From CBDESN01 sp965242495 (lineage in GTDB: Bacteria; Pseudomonadota; Alphaproteobacteria; MPNO01), in the NCBI GenBank assembly GCA_965242495.1, contig OZ251446.1, positions 1,860,001-1,924,000 of the forward strand: a stretch of DNA of 64,000 nt, given 5' to 3'. The translations under genes and the position numbers were made by a program. Under the pieces are notes generated by a model, which was given only the letters and a program-made list of their open reading frames with translations, was not told the origin of the DNA and did not search any database. Below are positions 22,541 through 32,607 of this stretch, in pieces; the stretch's first letter is position 1, and each line of letters opens with the position of its first letter.

Positions 22541-25500
22541 GGCGCATGCCGGTCGAGCGTCGAGTCGTCGAGCATCGCCAGCCGGGGGCCGATCGTCCAC
22601 AGCAGGCCGCAGGATACGGGCGCCGCCGGGTAGACCTTCCGCAGGACCGCGCGATAGGCGGCCATCTGACGGAGATAGGCGACCGGTATGTCGGCGTCGG
22701 CCGCCGGCGGCGTCCGGTTGGCCTTGTAATCGACGCACAGCACCCGGTCGCGGGCGACGACCAGACGATCGACGCGCCCGGACACCACGACGCCGCCCGC
22801 CGCGCCGATGAGCGGGACCTCCGCCCGCGACCCCGGCCCGAACAACGGGGCGAAATCGGGCGCTTCGAGGATCGCAACGGCCTCGGCCGCCAGCTCGGCC
22901 TGCGACGCCGGCGGGAGGTCGTGGACCGGCAGAGCCAGGAAACGACGCGCGGCGGCGGCGCGCCGCGCCGGAGCCGCCTCCGGCAGCCATTGCAGCAGGC
23001 GGTGCAGCAGCGCCCCGCGCCGGTAGCCGTCGCCGCCGTCGGCTCCGATCGGCGAGCGCGCGCCCGGCGCGCCGTCGTCGAGGCGCGACGGGTTGAGCGG
23101 ACCCGGCCGGGCCGCGGCCTCCGGCGCCGGGCGGCGCGCCCAGCCCGGAAGCGGCGGCGGCGGCGTCGCCGAGGGCGCGCCGCCCGAAGCCTTGTCGGGC
23201 GCCGGCGCCGTCTGCCGGCCTGCGACGCGAAGCCGCGTCCCGCGCCAGCCGACGACGCCCGGCGCCGACAATTCGTGCTCGTCGGCCTCGGCGACGCCTT
23301 CGAGCCCGCGGCGGATGGTCTCGTACCAGCAATCCTCGGGCGGCTTGTTGCGGGTCTCGTGGCCGACGACGTAGAGCCGGTCTTCGGCGCGGGTCATGGC
23401 GACGTAGAGCAACCGCCGATATTCCTGCGCCGTGCGCCGGTTGGCCTCCTCGCGGAGGGCCGCGCATACCGGATCCTCGACGCCGCGGCGGGGCGGCCAC
23501 AGGAAGACCGGGCCGCCGGCGGCCTCGCGTTCCGGCCACAGCAGCCGGGAACCCCGGGTCGGCGTCTGCATGGTGTCGGCCAGGAAGACGATCGGCGACT
23601 GGAGCCCCTTGGCGCCGTGGACGGTCATGACCCGCACTTCGTTGCGCCCGGCCTGCTCGAACTCGCGCTTGGTCTCGGCGCGCGTCCGCGCGAACCAGAA
23701 CAGAAAGCCCTGCAACGACGGGGTGTGGGCGCGTTCGTAGGCGAGCGCCAGGGCGAGGAACTCGTCGAGCGGGTCGTTCGCTTCGACGCCGAGGCGGGCC
23801 ACGATCGCCCGCCGCCCGCCGCGCCGGCCCAGGACATCGGCGTAGAGCTCGTAAGGCGGCGCGAAGTCGACGCCGCTCAGCAGCTCCGACAGCAGCCGTT
23901 CGGCGGCGCGATAGCGGGGATCGTCGCCGGCGCGCCCCTGCAGCGCCGCCCATAGCGGGCCGCGGCGCCGATGGGCGAGATCGAACAGCGCCTCCTCGTC
24001 GAGCCCGATCAGCGGTCCCTTGAGGACCGCGGCCAGGGTCAGGTCGTCCTCCGGCAGCAGCAGGAAGTCGCCCAGGGCCACCAGGTCCATGATCGCGAGC
24101 TGTTCGCGCAGCACCATGCGATCCACGCCGGCGACGGGGACGTTGCGCGCCTTCAGCGCGCCGACCAGCTCGTGGACGAAGTCGGTGCGGCGCCGGACCA
24201 GCACCAGCACGTCGCCCGGCTGCGCCGCGCGCCCCCGGCTCTCCAGCACCTCGCCGCGATCGAGCCAGTCGCGCACGACGTGCGCGATCGTCCGGGCGAG
24301 CCGGGTCGCCGGCGCGTCCGCGCCGCGCGTCCGCGTCGGCGGCGTCCAGGGCGCGGGATCGTCGCGCGCCAACGGGACCGCCGGCGGCCACAGCTCGACC
24401 AGCCCCGCCTGCCCCTCGCGCGTCAGCGTGTGGGCGATCTCCGCAGCGCCGAGGCCTTCGCGCGCCGCCGGCGTCGCGAAGGCCGCATCGACCGCGGCGA
24501 GCACGGGGCCGGTCGAGCGAAACGACCGGTCGAGCTCGACCGAATCCCAGCGGCGGCCGGCGCGGGCGGCCCGGTCGGCGAAATAGTCCCGCATACGCGC
24601 GAACGCCTCCGGGTCGGCGCGCTGGAAGCCGTAGATCGACTGCTTGGCGTCGCCGACGGCGAACACGGTGCGGTCGTCGGGCCGGGCGCCTTCGCCCGAG
24701 AAGAACTCGTCGGCGAGGGCGCGGACCACCGCCCATTGGTCCGGATTGGTGTCCTGCGCCTCGTCGATCAGGATGTGGTCGATCCCGCCGTCGAGCTTGT
24801 ACAGCACCCAGGCCGCCGCCCCGCCGCGCTCCAGCAGCCCGCGCACGCGGAGGATCAGGTCGTCGTAATCCAGCAGGCCATGCGCCAGCTTGTGGGCCTC
24901 GTAGGCCTGGAGCATACGGCGTCCGAGCCGGGCGAGAGCGCGCGTCGCCTGCGCCACGATCGCGGCGTTGCGGCGCCCGGCGACCGCGCGGAGACGCTCG
25001 GCCTCCGCGGCGAGGATCCCGTCCGCGCCGGGCCGCGCCGCCGCCGCCTTGCGGGTGATGATCGTCTTGCGCGGCTGGCCTTCCCGGGTGAGGAAGACGC
25101 CGCGATAGTCGTCGAACCTCCCCGCCCGCATCGCCGGGTCGGCGAGCCACGCCGCCACCTTGGCCCCGCGTGCGGCGTCCGCCGGCGAACCCGCGGCCAG
25201 CGCCTCGGCGGCGGCGCGCAAGTCGTCGCCGTCGAACGCGCCGTCGGCGCAGGCCGCCTCGACGACCTCCGCTTCTGTGGTCGTCGCCCCGACGCCCAGC
25301 AGCGCCCCGATGCGCCCGTCGACGTCCTGCGGATCGCCCTCGACCGTCCGCCACAGGCGGGCGCGTTCGCCGGCGAGTTCGATCATCAACTCGCCGAACT
25401 CGGCCTCGTCGGCCCAGGCCGTCACGTCGGCCAGCGCCCGGGCCAGCGGCGCATCGCCCCCCGACGGCGCGAGCGTCAGCATGCGGTCGCGCGCCGCCCG

Positions 25501-25968
25501 CATCGCCTCGTCGGCGGTCCGCTCGTCCATGACCTCGAAGCGCGGCGCGATCCCGGCCTCGAGCGGAAACCGCGCCAGCAGCGATTCGCAGAACGCATGG
25601 ATGGTCATGATCCGCAGGCCGCCCGGCGTCTCCAGGACTTCGGCGAACAGCCGCCGCGCGGCCGCGCGCGTCGCCTCGTCGGCGACGGCCCCGCCGAGCC
25701 GTTCGATCTCGTCGGCGAGGATCGCGTCGGGCGCTACGGCCCAACGGCCCAGCACCTGGTTGATGCGGTTCGACATCTCGCCCGCGGCGGCGCGGGTGAA
25801 GGTCAGGCAGAGGATGCGCTGCGGCGCCGCGCCGGCGAGCATCAGGCGCAGTACCCGGTCGACCAGCGTCTTGGTCTTGCCCGCCCCGGCCGATGCGGCG
25901 ACCCAGACGGAGGCGTCGGGCGCCGACGCCCGGCGCTGCGCCAGATAGACGTCGGGCGCAGCGGTCAC
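22537..25968 (-). CDS. addA: Double-strand-break repair helicase-nuclease AddA
   Basis: UvrD-like helicase plus nuclease subunit of AddAB, which resects double-strand breaks for RecA loading; 1143 residues. Walker A is ASAGAGKTKT near residue 30; LTFTRAAAGEMSNR (motif Ia), LIDEAQDTNPDQW (Walker B) and YVAMTRAEDRLYVVG (motif VI) follow. The C-terminal nuclease has LCVDYKANRTPP (the YK of PD-(D/E)XK). The likely start is GTG 25968 in a GTGA overlap with the addB stop. The pair sits at the end of the tsaE-amgK-murU run. Such nucleases also degrade linear phage DNA. Confidence 0.94.
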   Translation of the reverse strand: MTAAPDVYLAQRRASAPDASVWVAASAGAGKTKTLVDRVLRLMLAGAAPQRILCLTFTRAAAGEMSNRINQVLGRWAVAPDAILADEIERLGGAVADEATRAAARRLFAEVLETPGGLRIMTIHAFCESLLARFPLEAGIAPRFEVMDERTADEAMRAARDRMLTLAPSGGDAPLARALADVTAWADEAEFGELMIELAGERARLWRTVEGDPQDVDGRIGALLGVGATTTEAEVVEAACADGAFDGDDLRAAAEALAAGSPADAARGAKVAAWLADPAMRAGRFDDYRGVFLTREGQPRKTIITRKAAAARPGADGILAAEAERLRAVAGRRNAAIVAQATRALARLGRRMLQAYEAHKLAHGLLDYDDLILRVRGLLERGGAAAWVLYKLDGGIDHILIDEAQDTNPDQWAVVRALADEFFSGEGARPDDRTVFAVGDAKQSIYGFQRADPEAFARMRDYFADRAARAGRRWDSVELDRSFRSTGPVLAAVDAAFATPAAREGLGAAEIAHTLTREGQAGLVELWPPAVPLARDDPAPWTPPTRTRGADAPATRLARTIAHVVRDWLDRGEVLESRGRAAQPGDVLVLVRRRTDFVHELVGALKARNVPVAGVDRMVLREQLAIMDLVALGDFLLLPEDDLTLAAVLKGPLIGLDEEALFDLAHRRRGPLWAALQGRAGDDPRYRAAERLLSELLSGVDFAPPYELYADVLGRRGGRRAIVARLGVEANDPLDEFLALALAYERAHTPSLQGFLFWFARTRAETKREFEQAGRNEVRVMTVHGAKGLQSPIVFLADTMQTPTRGSRLLWPEREAAGGPVFLWPPRRGVEDPVCAALREEANRRTAQEYRRLLYVAMTRAEDRLYVVGHETRNKPPEDCWYETIRRGLEGVAEADEHELSAPGVVGWRGTRLRVAGRQTAPAPDKASGGAPSATPPPPLPGWARRPAPEAAARPGPLNPSRLDDGAPGARSPIGADGGDGYRRGALLHRLLQWLPEAAPARRAAAARRFLALPVHDLPPASQAELAAEAVAILEAPDFAPLFGPGSRAEVPLIGAAGGVVVSGRVDRLVVARDRVLCVDYKANRTPPAADADIPVAYLRQMAAYRAVLRKVYPAAPVSCGLLWTIGPRLAMLDDSTLDRHAP

Positions 25969-28928
25969 GACGCCGGCCCGCCGCCGCGCCCGGCCCATTC
26001 GCCCAGCCGCGCGAGGTGGTCGTAATGCGAGAAGCGCGGCGCCCGATCCGGGTCGGGTCGGGGCAGATAGGGCGCGCCGGGGTCGTCATAGGCCGCGATC
26101 AGCGCCGCCACCCCGGCCAGGGCGGCCGCGGCCAGGGCGCCGACGTCCCTGCCGGCGGAGACCACCTCCCCCGGCGGCTCGCCGCCCGACAGGCGCCAGA
26201 AGGCGAGCTCCGCCACCTCCGCCGGCGGGACGCCCGCGAACCCGCCGGCCGCGGCGATCGCCGCCTCCAGCGGCAGCTGCGGCGCGAAGCCCGACTCGAT
26301 CTCGCGCATGGGCGGCGGCCGGCCCGTCTTGTAGTCGATGACCGCGAGCCCGCCCGCGGCGAGGCGGTCGATGCGGTCGGCCCGGGCGGTGAGGGTGAAC
26401 GGACCGGCCGGGGCGGCGATTTCGAGCTGGCCCCGCACCTCGCCATGCGAGCGGACCAGGCCGGGCCGCCGCGACCGTTCGTAATCGAGGAGCCACGCGG
26501 CGACGCGCTCGAAGCGCGGCCACCAGAAGGCGCGGACGCCGGGCCGCGACAGGTCGTGGCCGAAGGCGCGTTCGCCGGCCTCCAGCAGCCGGGCGAGCGC
26601 GTCGTCGGGCAGCTCGTCGGGGCAGGCCTTGAGGAACTCGTCCAGAGCGCGATGGACGACGTTGCCGCGATCGGCCGCGGTCGGGTCCGCGTCGAGGGCG
26701 TCCAGCGGGGCGAGGCGCAGCACGTGGCGGGCGTAGACCGCATAGGGATCGCGCATCAGCGTTTCGATCTGGGTGACCGACAGCTTGCGCGGCCTGGCTT
26801 CGACCGGCGGGGCGGGCCTGGGCGGAGCGGGCGGCGGGCCCGGCGGGGGGCGGTCGAGGCCGGATTGCCAGGCGAGCCATCCGGCGGCCTCCGCCGCCGG
26901 CGCGCCGCCGCGGCCCGCGGCCTCGAGCGCGTTGTCGAGGCGGAGCAGCCAGCGCGAGGCGACGGTGGGCGCGCCGCCGGCGCGGACGGCGCGGGTCAAC
27001 ATCACCTCGTCGGCGGCGAAGGCCTGCGCGAAATCATGCGCCGCGAGGCCCACGCGGCGCTCCGGCGGCGGTAGGCCGAACGCCTCCCGCATCGGGCGGC
27101 TCATCCACGGGTCGACGCCGGCGTCGGGCGGCCAGCTGCCTTCGTTGAGGCCGCCGAGGACGATCAGGTCGGCATGCTGCAAGCGGGCCTCCAGCGGTCC
27201 CCAGACGTTGACGCGCGGATGCCGCCCGTAGCGGGGGCGCACCACCCGGGCGCCCATCAGCGCCTCCAGCAGGGCGGGCCAGGCGGCGCCGTCGATGGCC
27301 TCCAGCGCCGCGGCGCAGGCGTCGAGATCGGCGACGAACCCGGCCGCGGCCTCGCCGGCCTCGCCGCTCCACAACCGGTCCGGCCCGGTCTGCCGGTCGG
27401 TCGCGGCGAGCGTTTCCGCCAGACCGACGTTCGCCGCCAGCAGCTCGGCGACCGGGATCGGCCGGCCGCGCCCCATCAGCGACTCGAACGGCGCGATGCG
27501 GGCCTGCAATTCCGACAGCCAGTCGCCCAGCGTCCCGGCGGCGCCGCTCAGCGAAACCGCGTAGCGGAGGCCCTCCAGACCCGGCGCCGGGCGCGGCCCC
27601 CGCAGCGCCGCGCGTTCGAGCTCGCGCACGCGGGCGCGGAACGGCGCCGGCGGTCCGCCGCCGGCCGCCAGCGGATGCTTGAACGCCGCGAGCAAGGCCG
27701 CGGGCGCGGCGTTCTCGGCGACGAGCGCGGCGATCAGGCGCAGGAACACGCCCGGCGGCGTATCCGCCAGCCGGCGTCCGCCGGAATCGTCGATCTCCAC
27801 CTCCCAGCGCCGCAGCTCGGCGGCGACCCGCCGCGCGAGGCCGCGGTCCGCGGTCACCAGCGCCGCGGTCTTGCCCGGGATCTCCAGACATTGGCGGAGG
27901 GCGAGGGCGATCACGCCCGCCTCCTCCTGCGGTCCGGGGCAGTCGATGCGGCGAAGCCCGTCGAGCGCGGCGTCCGGCGCGCGGGCGGGGCGCGGCGGGG
28001 CCGCGCGCGGGCGCATGGCCTCGCCGAGCAGCGCGCTGCGGGCGGCGGCGCGAGGGGAAGGCGCCGCCCCGGGCCAGATCGCGACCTCGGCCGGGCGCGC
28101 CCCGAGCCGCGCCAGCAGCCGCGCCATCGCCGCCTGCGGGTGGGTCGGCCCGATCGCGGCGCAGTCGGCCTCGTCGAGCGAGCGGTCGAGCCCCGGCAGC
28201 ACGATCAGACCGTCCGGCAGGCCGGCGACCGCCTCGATCAGGTCGGCGGTCGCCGGCACGCTCCCGGTGGAGCCCGCCACCACCACCGGTCCCGCCGGCG
28301 GTCGCCGGCGCCACAGGGCGATCTGCGCCGCGACCAGGCGGTTCCGCCGGTCGGCCGGGTCGATGCAGCCGAGTTCGGCGAGCACCCTTGGCCAATGCTC
28401 GGTGACGATGCGGAGAAACGCCAGCGTCTGCTGCCAGTGGGCCGCGTAGCGATCGGGCGCGAGGCCGGCCAGCCGGTCGAAGCTCAACCGCTCGGTCTGG
28501 ACCCGGTCCACGAGGCGCGCGAGTTCGAAGGCGAGCTGCGCCGCCTGGGCCGGCGTCGGCGGGCCCGCCCCGGCCCCGGCCGTCCGCCCGATCAGCCGCG
28601 CCAGCAGCAATTGCCGGCGCAGCTCGGGAACCGCCGGCGGAATGTCGAGCGCGTCGGCGAGGCGGGGCTCCTCCTCCGCGCCCGCCGCGAGCGCATCGGC
28701 GTCGATGTCGCCGATCGGGTCGATGGACGGCAGCAGCAGCGCCGCGCCGCCGCTCTGCGCCAGGAACGAGTCGGCGAGCGCCCGGCAGGCGCGCCGGGTG
28801 GGCAACAGGATCGTCGCCGGCGACAGGGCGTCCGGCCGACTCCCGCCGCGGGCGATCAACCCGGCGGCCAGGGCGTCGAGGAACGGCGCCCCGGGCGGGA
28901 TGGCGAACAGCTTGCCGCGTGCGGCCAT
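25965..28928 (-). CDS. addB: Double-strand-break repair protein AddB
   Basis: Partner subunit of AddA, 987 residues, of the alphaproteobacterial type. The N-terminal inactivated helicase part starts LFAIPPGAPFLDALAAGL and ILLPTRRACRALADSF. The C-terminal nuclease reads DRIDRLAAGGLAVIDYKTGRP (Asp, then DYK). It is inferred to provide one of the two strand-cleaving sites of the complex. The stop codon overlaps the addA start. murU ends only 15 bases upstream of its ATG. Confidence 0.92.
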   Translation of the reverse strand: MAARGKLFAIPPGAPFLDALAAGLIARGGSRPDALSPATILLPTRRACRALADSFLAQSGGAALLLPSIDPIGDIDADALAAGAEEEPRLADALDIPPAVPELRRQLLLARLIGRTAGAGAGPPTPAQAAQLAFELARLVDRVQTERLSFDRLAGLAPDRYAAHWQQTLAFLRIVTEHWPRVLAELGCIDPADRRNRLVAAQIALWRRRPPAGPVVVAGSTGSVPATADLIEAVAGLPDGLIVLPGLDRSLDEADCAAIGPTHPQAAMARLLARLGARPAEVAIWPGAAPSPRAAARSALLGEAMRPRAAPPRPARAPDAALDGLRRIDCPGPQEEAGVIALALRQCLEIPGKTAALVTADRGLARRVAAELRRWEVEIDDSGGRRLADTPPGVFLRLIAALVAENAAPAALLAAFKHPLAAGGGPPAPFRARVRELERAALRGPRPAPGLEGLRYAVSLSGAAGTLGDWLSELQARIAPFESLMGRGRPIPVAELLAANVGLAETLAATDRQTGPDRLWSGEAGEAAAGFVADLDACAAALEAIDGAAWPALLEALMGARVVRPRYGRHPRVNVWGPLEARLQHADLIVLGGLNEGSWPPDAGVDPWMSRPMREAFGLPPPERRVGLAAHDFAQAFAADEVMLTRAVRAGGAPTVASRWLLRLDNALEAAGRGGAPAAEAAGWLAWQSGLDRPPPGPPPAPPRPAPPVEARPRKLSVTQIETLMRDPYAVYARHVLRLAPLDALDADPTAADRGNVVHRALDEFLKACPDELPDDALARLLEAGERAFGHDLSRPGVRAFWWPRFERVAAWLLDYERSRRPGLVRSHGEVRGQLEIAAPAGPFTLTARADRIDRLAAGGLAVIDYKTGRPPPMREIESGFAPQLPLEAAIAAAGGFAGVPPAEVAELAFWRLSGGEPPGEVVSAGRDVGALAAAALAGVAALIAAYDDPGAPYLPRPDPDRAPRFSHYDHLARLGEWAGRGGGPAS

Positions 28929-28943
28929 TCGCGCGGCCCGGCG

Positions 28944-29693
28944 CTAGCCGCGGCCCGGCGCGGAGCCGAGCTCGGCCTCGGCCTCGGCAAGCGCCTCGGG
29001 CGCGCCGACGTGGAACCACGCGCCGTCATGGACCAGGCCGAACAGCCGCCCGACCGCCGCCGCCCGGTCGTAGACCGCGTTGAGCGAGAACGCGCCGTCC
29101 GGCGCGCCGGCCAGCAGGCGGGGGTGCAGCAGCTGCACGCCGGTGAAGGCGAAGGGCGCCACCTCGCGCGCGCCGCGCCGCCGCGCCCGGCCGAGCTGGT
29201 CGAGATGGAAGTCGCCCATCCCGCGATAGCCGAACGCCAGCACCGTCGGGTGGACCAGCAGCAGCGCGTCCATCGCGTCGTCGCGCCAGGCGTCGGCGAG
29301 CCGCGCGAGCGCCGGCCGTCGGCCGTCGAGCCAGACGACGTCGGCGTTGACGACGTAGAAGGGCCCGCGCCCGAGCAGCGGCAGCGCCCGCGCCACCCCG
29401 CCGCCGGTGTCCAGCAGCGTCGCCTCGTGCGAGACGCGCGTGCGCGGCGGCGCGGCGCGACCGGCGAGATGCGCCTCGATCCGGTGCGCCAGATAATGGC
29501 TGTTGACCACCGCCTCGGCGACGCCGCAGGCGGCCAGCCTGTCGAGCGCGCGGTCGAGCATGGCGCGCCCGCCGACCGCGACCAGCGGCTTCGGCAGGCG
29601 GTCGGTGATCGGCCGCAGCCGCAGGCCGAGCCCGGCGGCGAGGACCATCGCGCGGCCGGGCGCGCGGCCGGGCGTCAGGGCGCCGGCCGGCAT
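28944..29693 (-). CDS. murU: N-acetylmuramate-1-phosphate uridylyltransferase MurU
   Basis: A 249-residue sugar-phosphate nucleotidyltransferase. The nucleotide-binding signature is AMVLAAGLGLRLRPITDRLP with KPLVAVGG; catalytic-loop elements are VVNADVVWLDG and LLDTGGGVARAL. With AmgK directly upstream this is the MurU step of peptidoglycan recycling: MurNAc-1-P plus UTP to UDP-MurNAc, bypassing de novo synthesis and fosfomycin-sensitive MurA. ATG 29693 overlaps the amgK stop by 19 bases. A mannose-1-phosphate guanylyltransferase-like activity is the alternative, but the neighbour argues for MurU. Confidence 0.88.
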   Translation of the reverse strand: MPAGALTPGRAPGRAMVLAAGLGLRLRPITDRLPKPLVAVGGRAMLDRALDRLAACGVAEAVVNSHYLAHRIEAHLAGRAAPPRTRVSHEATLLDTGGGVARALPLLGRGPFYVVNADVVWLDGRRPALARLADAWRDDAMDALLLVHPTVLAFGYRGMGDFHLDQLGRARRRGAREVAPFAFTGVQLLHPRLLAGAPDGAFSLNAVYDRAAAVGRLFGLVHDGAWFHVGAPEALAEAEAELGSAPGRG

Positions 29694-30688
29694 GGCGGAA
29701 CGACGCGCGCGCCCGGCGGGAGGTGGGCCGCCAGCCAGTCGGCCAACGCCTCCAGCCCGGGCCGCGCCGCGGCGCGCTCCAACAGCCGCCACAGCCGCGG
29801 GATGTGCCGCAGATAGCCCGGCTTGCCGTCGCGCCGGCAGAGCCGCGTGAAGATGCCGATCACCTTGCAGTGGCGCTGCGCGGCGAGGATGGCGCAGGAC
29901 AGGTCGAACGCCGCCGCGTCCAGGGCCGGGAACGCGGCGAGATAGCGGTCCCGCATCGCCCGCGCCAGCGGCGCCGGCACGTCCCGCCGGGCGTCCTCCA
30001 GCAACGACGCCAGGTCGTAGGTGACGGGACCCGCCGCCGCGTCCTGGAAATCCAGCAGGCCGCAGGCGGCGACGCCGGGACGCCCGGCGACCCGCATCAG
30101 GTTGTCCACGTGATAGTCGCGCAGCACCAGGGTCTCGGGCACCGCGCGCGCGCGCCGCAGCAGCCCGGGCCAGCACGACCGGAAGGCCGCCGCCGCGGCC
30201 GGGTCGGCGGGCGCCCCCGTGACCGCGGGGAGATACCATTCGACCAGCAGGTCCGCCTCGCGGCCGAACGAGGCGTCGTCATAGGACGGGAGGCCCCGCG
30301 GCAGGACGGCGGCCGCGGGCCGGCCGTGCAGGTCGATCAGCAGGTCGGTCGCCAGCCGGTACAGCGCCGCTTCGTCCTCGCCTTGCGCCAGCAACCGCGT
30401 GTAGGTGTCCTCGCCCATGTCCTCCAGCAGCAGCAGCCCGCGCGCCGCATCGGCCGCCAGCACCGCGGGCGCGCTGTAGCCCAGGCCGCGCAGATGCCCG
30501 GCCAGCCGGCGGAAGGCGGCGACGTCTTCGAGCCCCGGCGGGGCGTCCATCACGATCGCGGACCGCCCGTTCCGACGGACGCGGTGGTAGCGGCGGAAGG
30601 ATGCGTCCGACGGCAGCGTCTCCAGCCCCGCCCCGCCCCACCCCAGGCGGTCGAGCCAGGCGGCGACGGCGGCCCGGCGGTCGGTCAC
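29675..30688 (-). CDS. amgK: N-acetylmuramate/N-acetylglucosamine anomeric kinase AmgK
   Basis: A 337-residue aminoglycoside-phosphotransferase-fold kinase. SDASFRRYHRV is the P-loop-like start. VLRDYHVDNLM is the catalytic Brenner motif (HxDxxxxN variant YHVDNL), and GLLDFQDAAAGPVTYDLASL carries the metal-binding Asp. In this context it phosphorylates MurNAc at C1 for MurU. The start is GTG 30688, overlapping the tsaE stop in GTGA. Confidence 0.9.
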   Translation of the reverse strand: MTDRRAAVAAWLDRLGWGGAGLETLPSDASFRRYHRVRRNGRSAIVMDAPPGLEDVAAFRRLAGHLRGLGYSAPAVLAADAARGLLLLEDMGEDTYTRLLAQGEDEAALYRLATDLLIDLHGRPAAAVLPRGLPSYDDASFGREADLLVEWYLPAVTGAPADPAAAAAFRSCWPGLLRRARAVPETLVLRDYHVDNLMRVAGRPGVAACGLLDFQDAAAGPVTYDLASLLEDARRDVPAPLARAMRDRYLAAFPALDAAAFDLSCAILAAQRHCKVIGIFTRLCRRDGKPGYLRHIPRLWRLLERAAARPGLEALADWLAAHLPPGARVVPPCRPAP

Positions 30689-31185
30689 GGAGCGGCGAGC
30701 CCGGCGAGCCGCGACCGCCAGCCGCCATGGCCCGTGAGCACAGCGATGCGGCCGGTCGCCGAGGGGCCGGGCCGCAGGACCAGTTCGAGCCGGTCGGGCG
30801 GCAGCAGCGGCGCCATCCGCTCGGGCCATTCGATCAACGACGCGCCTTCGGCGAACGCCTCCTCGATCCCGAGTTCGAACGCCTCGTCGGCGCGGTCGAT
30901 GCGGTAGAGGTCGAAATGGAACAGCGTCAGCCGGGCGAACGGATAGACCTGCGCCAGGGTGAAGGTGGGGCTCGGCACCTCCTCGGGCGGCGCGCCATGC
31001 GCCGCGGCGACGGCGTTGACGAAGGCGCGCGCGAAGGCGGTCTTGCCGGCCCCCAACCCGCCGCCGAGGCCGATGACGTCGCCGGTCCTCGCCAACGCCG
31101 CCAGCCGCCGCGCCAGCTCCTGCGTGGCCGCGAGGTCCGCCAGCGCGCGGGTCGCGCGAGCCGGGCGGGACCGGTCCGCGGCCAT
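30685..31185 (-). CDS. tsaE: tRNA threonylcarbamoyladenosine biosynthesis ATPase TsaE
   Basis: A 166-residue P-loop ATPase that works with TsaB and TsaD to make t6A37 in ANN-decoding tRNAs. Walker A is LGGGLGAGKTAFARAF and the switch-like region is SPTFTLAQVY. LFHFDLYRIDRADEAFELG is the family signature, and the conserved WPER phrase occurs as LIEWPERM. A short N-terminal Ala/Arg-rich extension precedes the domain. Fused or adjacent tsaE-amgK is common in alphaproteobacteria. Confidence 0.94.
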   Translation of the reverse strand: MAADRSRPARATRALADLAATQELARRLAALARTGDVIGLGGGLGAGKTAFARAFVNAVAAAHGAPPEEVPSPTFTLAQVYPFARLTLFHFDLYRIDRADEAFELGIEEAFAEGASLIEWPERMAPLLPPDRLELVLRPGPSATGRIAVLTGHGGWRSRLAGLAAP

Positions 31186-31211
31186 CGTATGGGGGGACGA
31201 GGCGGCCGCGG

Positions 31212-32507
31212 TCAATAGCGGTAATAGTCGGGCTTGAACGGCCCCGACCGCCCGACGCCGAGATAGTCCGCCTGCCGTTCGGTGAGGCCGGTCAGCCGCG
31301 CGCCCAGCTTGTCGAGATGCAGCGACGCCACCTTTTCGTCCAGATGCTTCGGCAGCACGTACACCTTGCGCTCGTACCCGGCGTGATTGGACCACAGCTC
31401 GATCTGGGCCAGGACCTGGTTGGTGAACGAGGCGCTCATGACGAAGCTGGGATGCCCGGTGGCGCAGCCGAGATTGACCAGCCGACCCTCGGCGAGGACG
31501 ATCAGGCGCTTGCCGTCGGGAAACTCGACCTCGTCCACCTGCGGCTTCACGTTCTCCCACCGGTAGTTGCGCAGCGCGTCGATCTGAATCTCGCTGTCGA
31601 AATGGCCGATGTTGCAGACGATGGCGCGGTCGCGCATCCGCCGCATGTGGTCGAGGGTGATGACGTCGACGTTGCCGGTCGCGGTCACGAAGATGTCGCC
31701 CCGCGCCGCCGCATCGTCCATCGTCACCACGTCGTAGCCTTCCATCGCGGCCTGGAGGGCGCAGATCGGGTCGATCTCGGTGACCATGACCCGGGCGCCC
31801 TGGCTGCGGAGCGAGGCGGCCGAACCCTTGCCCACGTCGCCGTAGCCGCAGACGACGGCGACCTTGCCCGCCACCATCACGTCGGTGGCGCGCTTGATGC
31901 CGTCGACCAGGCTCTCGCGGCAACCGTACAGGTTGTCGAATTTCGACTTGGTCACCGAGTCGTTGACGTTGATCGCCGGGACCCCGAGCTCCCCGCTCTT
32001 CTCCATCTCGTACAGCCGATGGACGCCGGTCGTGGTCTCCTCCGACAGGCCGCGCACGCCGTCCAGCAGCCCCGCATGGCGCTCGTGCATGACCTTGGTC
32101 AGGTCGCCGCCGTCGTCGAGCAGCAGGTTGGGGCGCCAGCCGCCGGGGCCGAAGATCGTCCGGTCGATCGCCCGCCAGAACTCGTCCTCGGTCATGCCCT
32201 TCCAGGCGAACACCGGGATTCCCGCCGCCGCCATCGCCGCCGCGGCGTGGTCCTGGGTCGAGAAGATGTTGCACGAACTCCAGCGCACCTCCGCCCCGAG
32301 GGCCGTCAGCGTCTCGATCAACACCGCGGTCTGGATCGTCATGTGCAGGCAGCCGGCGATCCGCGCGCCGGCCAGCGGCCGAGCCTGGCCGTGTTCCCGG
32401 CGGAGCGCCGTCAGCCCGGGCATCTCGGTCTCGGCGATGGCGATCTCGCGGCGCCCCCAATCGGCGAGCGAGACGTCCGCGACCTGGTAATCGTCCGGCG
32501 CGTTCAT
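31212..32507 (-). CDS. ahcY: S-adenosylhomocysteine hydrolase
   Basis: A 431-residue NAD-dependent enzyme that splits S-adenosylhomocysteine to homocysteine and adenosine, relieving product inhibition of methyltransferases. The NAD-binding motif is VCGYGDVGKGSA. Catalytic and substrate residues lie in CNIFSTQDHAAAAM, INVNDSVTKSKFDN and ATGHPSFVMSASF. The C-terminus ends KPDYYRY, as in the family, with the Lys-Tyr pair that reaches the partner subunit's NAD. Length is that of the short bacterial form. It may also support the many DNA methylases in this window. Confidence 0.97.
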   Translation of the reverse strand: MNAPDDYQVADVSLADWGRREIAIAETEMPGLTALRREHGQARPLAGARIAGCLHMTIQTAVLIETLTALGAEVRWSSCNIFSTQDHAAAAMAAAGIPVFAWKGMTEDEFWRAIDRTIFGPGGWRPNLLLDDGGDLTKVMHERHAGLLDGVRGLSEETTTGVHRLYEMEKSGELGVPAINVNDSVTKSKFDNLYGCRESLVDGIKRATDVMVAGKVAVVCGYGDVGKGSAASLRSQGARVMVTEIDPICALQAAMEGYDVVTMDDAAARGDIFVTATGNVDVITLDHMRRMRDRAIVCNIGHFDSEIQIDALRNYRWENVKPQVDEVEFPDGKRLIVLAEGRLVNLGCATGHPSFVMSASFTNQVLAQIELWSNHAGYERKVYVLPKHLDEKVASLHLDKLGARLTGLTERQADYLGVGRSGPFKPDYYRY

Positions 32508-32560
32508 GGGCTTCTCCCCGCGGCCGAACCGGTCCGGCGTCCGCCGGGGAACGGCCGGGC

Positions 32561-32590
32561 CATATAGCAGCCCGCCGTTCCCGGGCGCAA
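32561..32590 (-). promoter_or_regulatory. Candidate sigma-70 promoter of ahcY
   Basis: On the minus strand TTGCGC and TATATG are separated by 18 bases, with the -10 about 54 bases upstream of the ATG. I looked for an S-adenosylhomocysteine riboswitch in the leader and did not recognise one. Confidence 0.4.
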
Positions 32591-32607
32591 GACGCGGCGC
32601 CCGCGGC

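Noticed and set aside
32508..32607. S-adenosylhomocysteine riboswitch ahead of ahcY
   Set aside because: The leader is short and I found no matching conserved core; only a promoter is supported.
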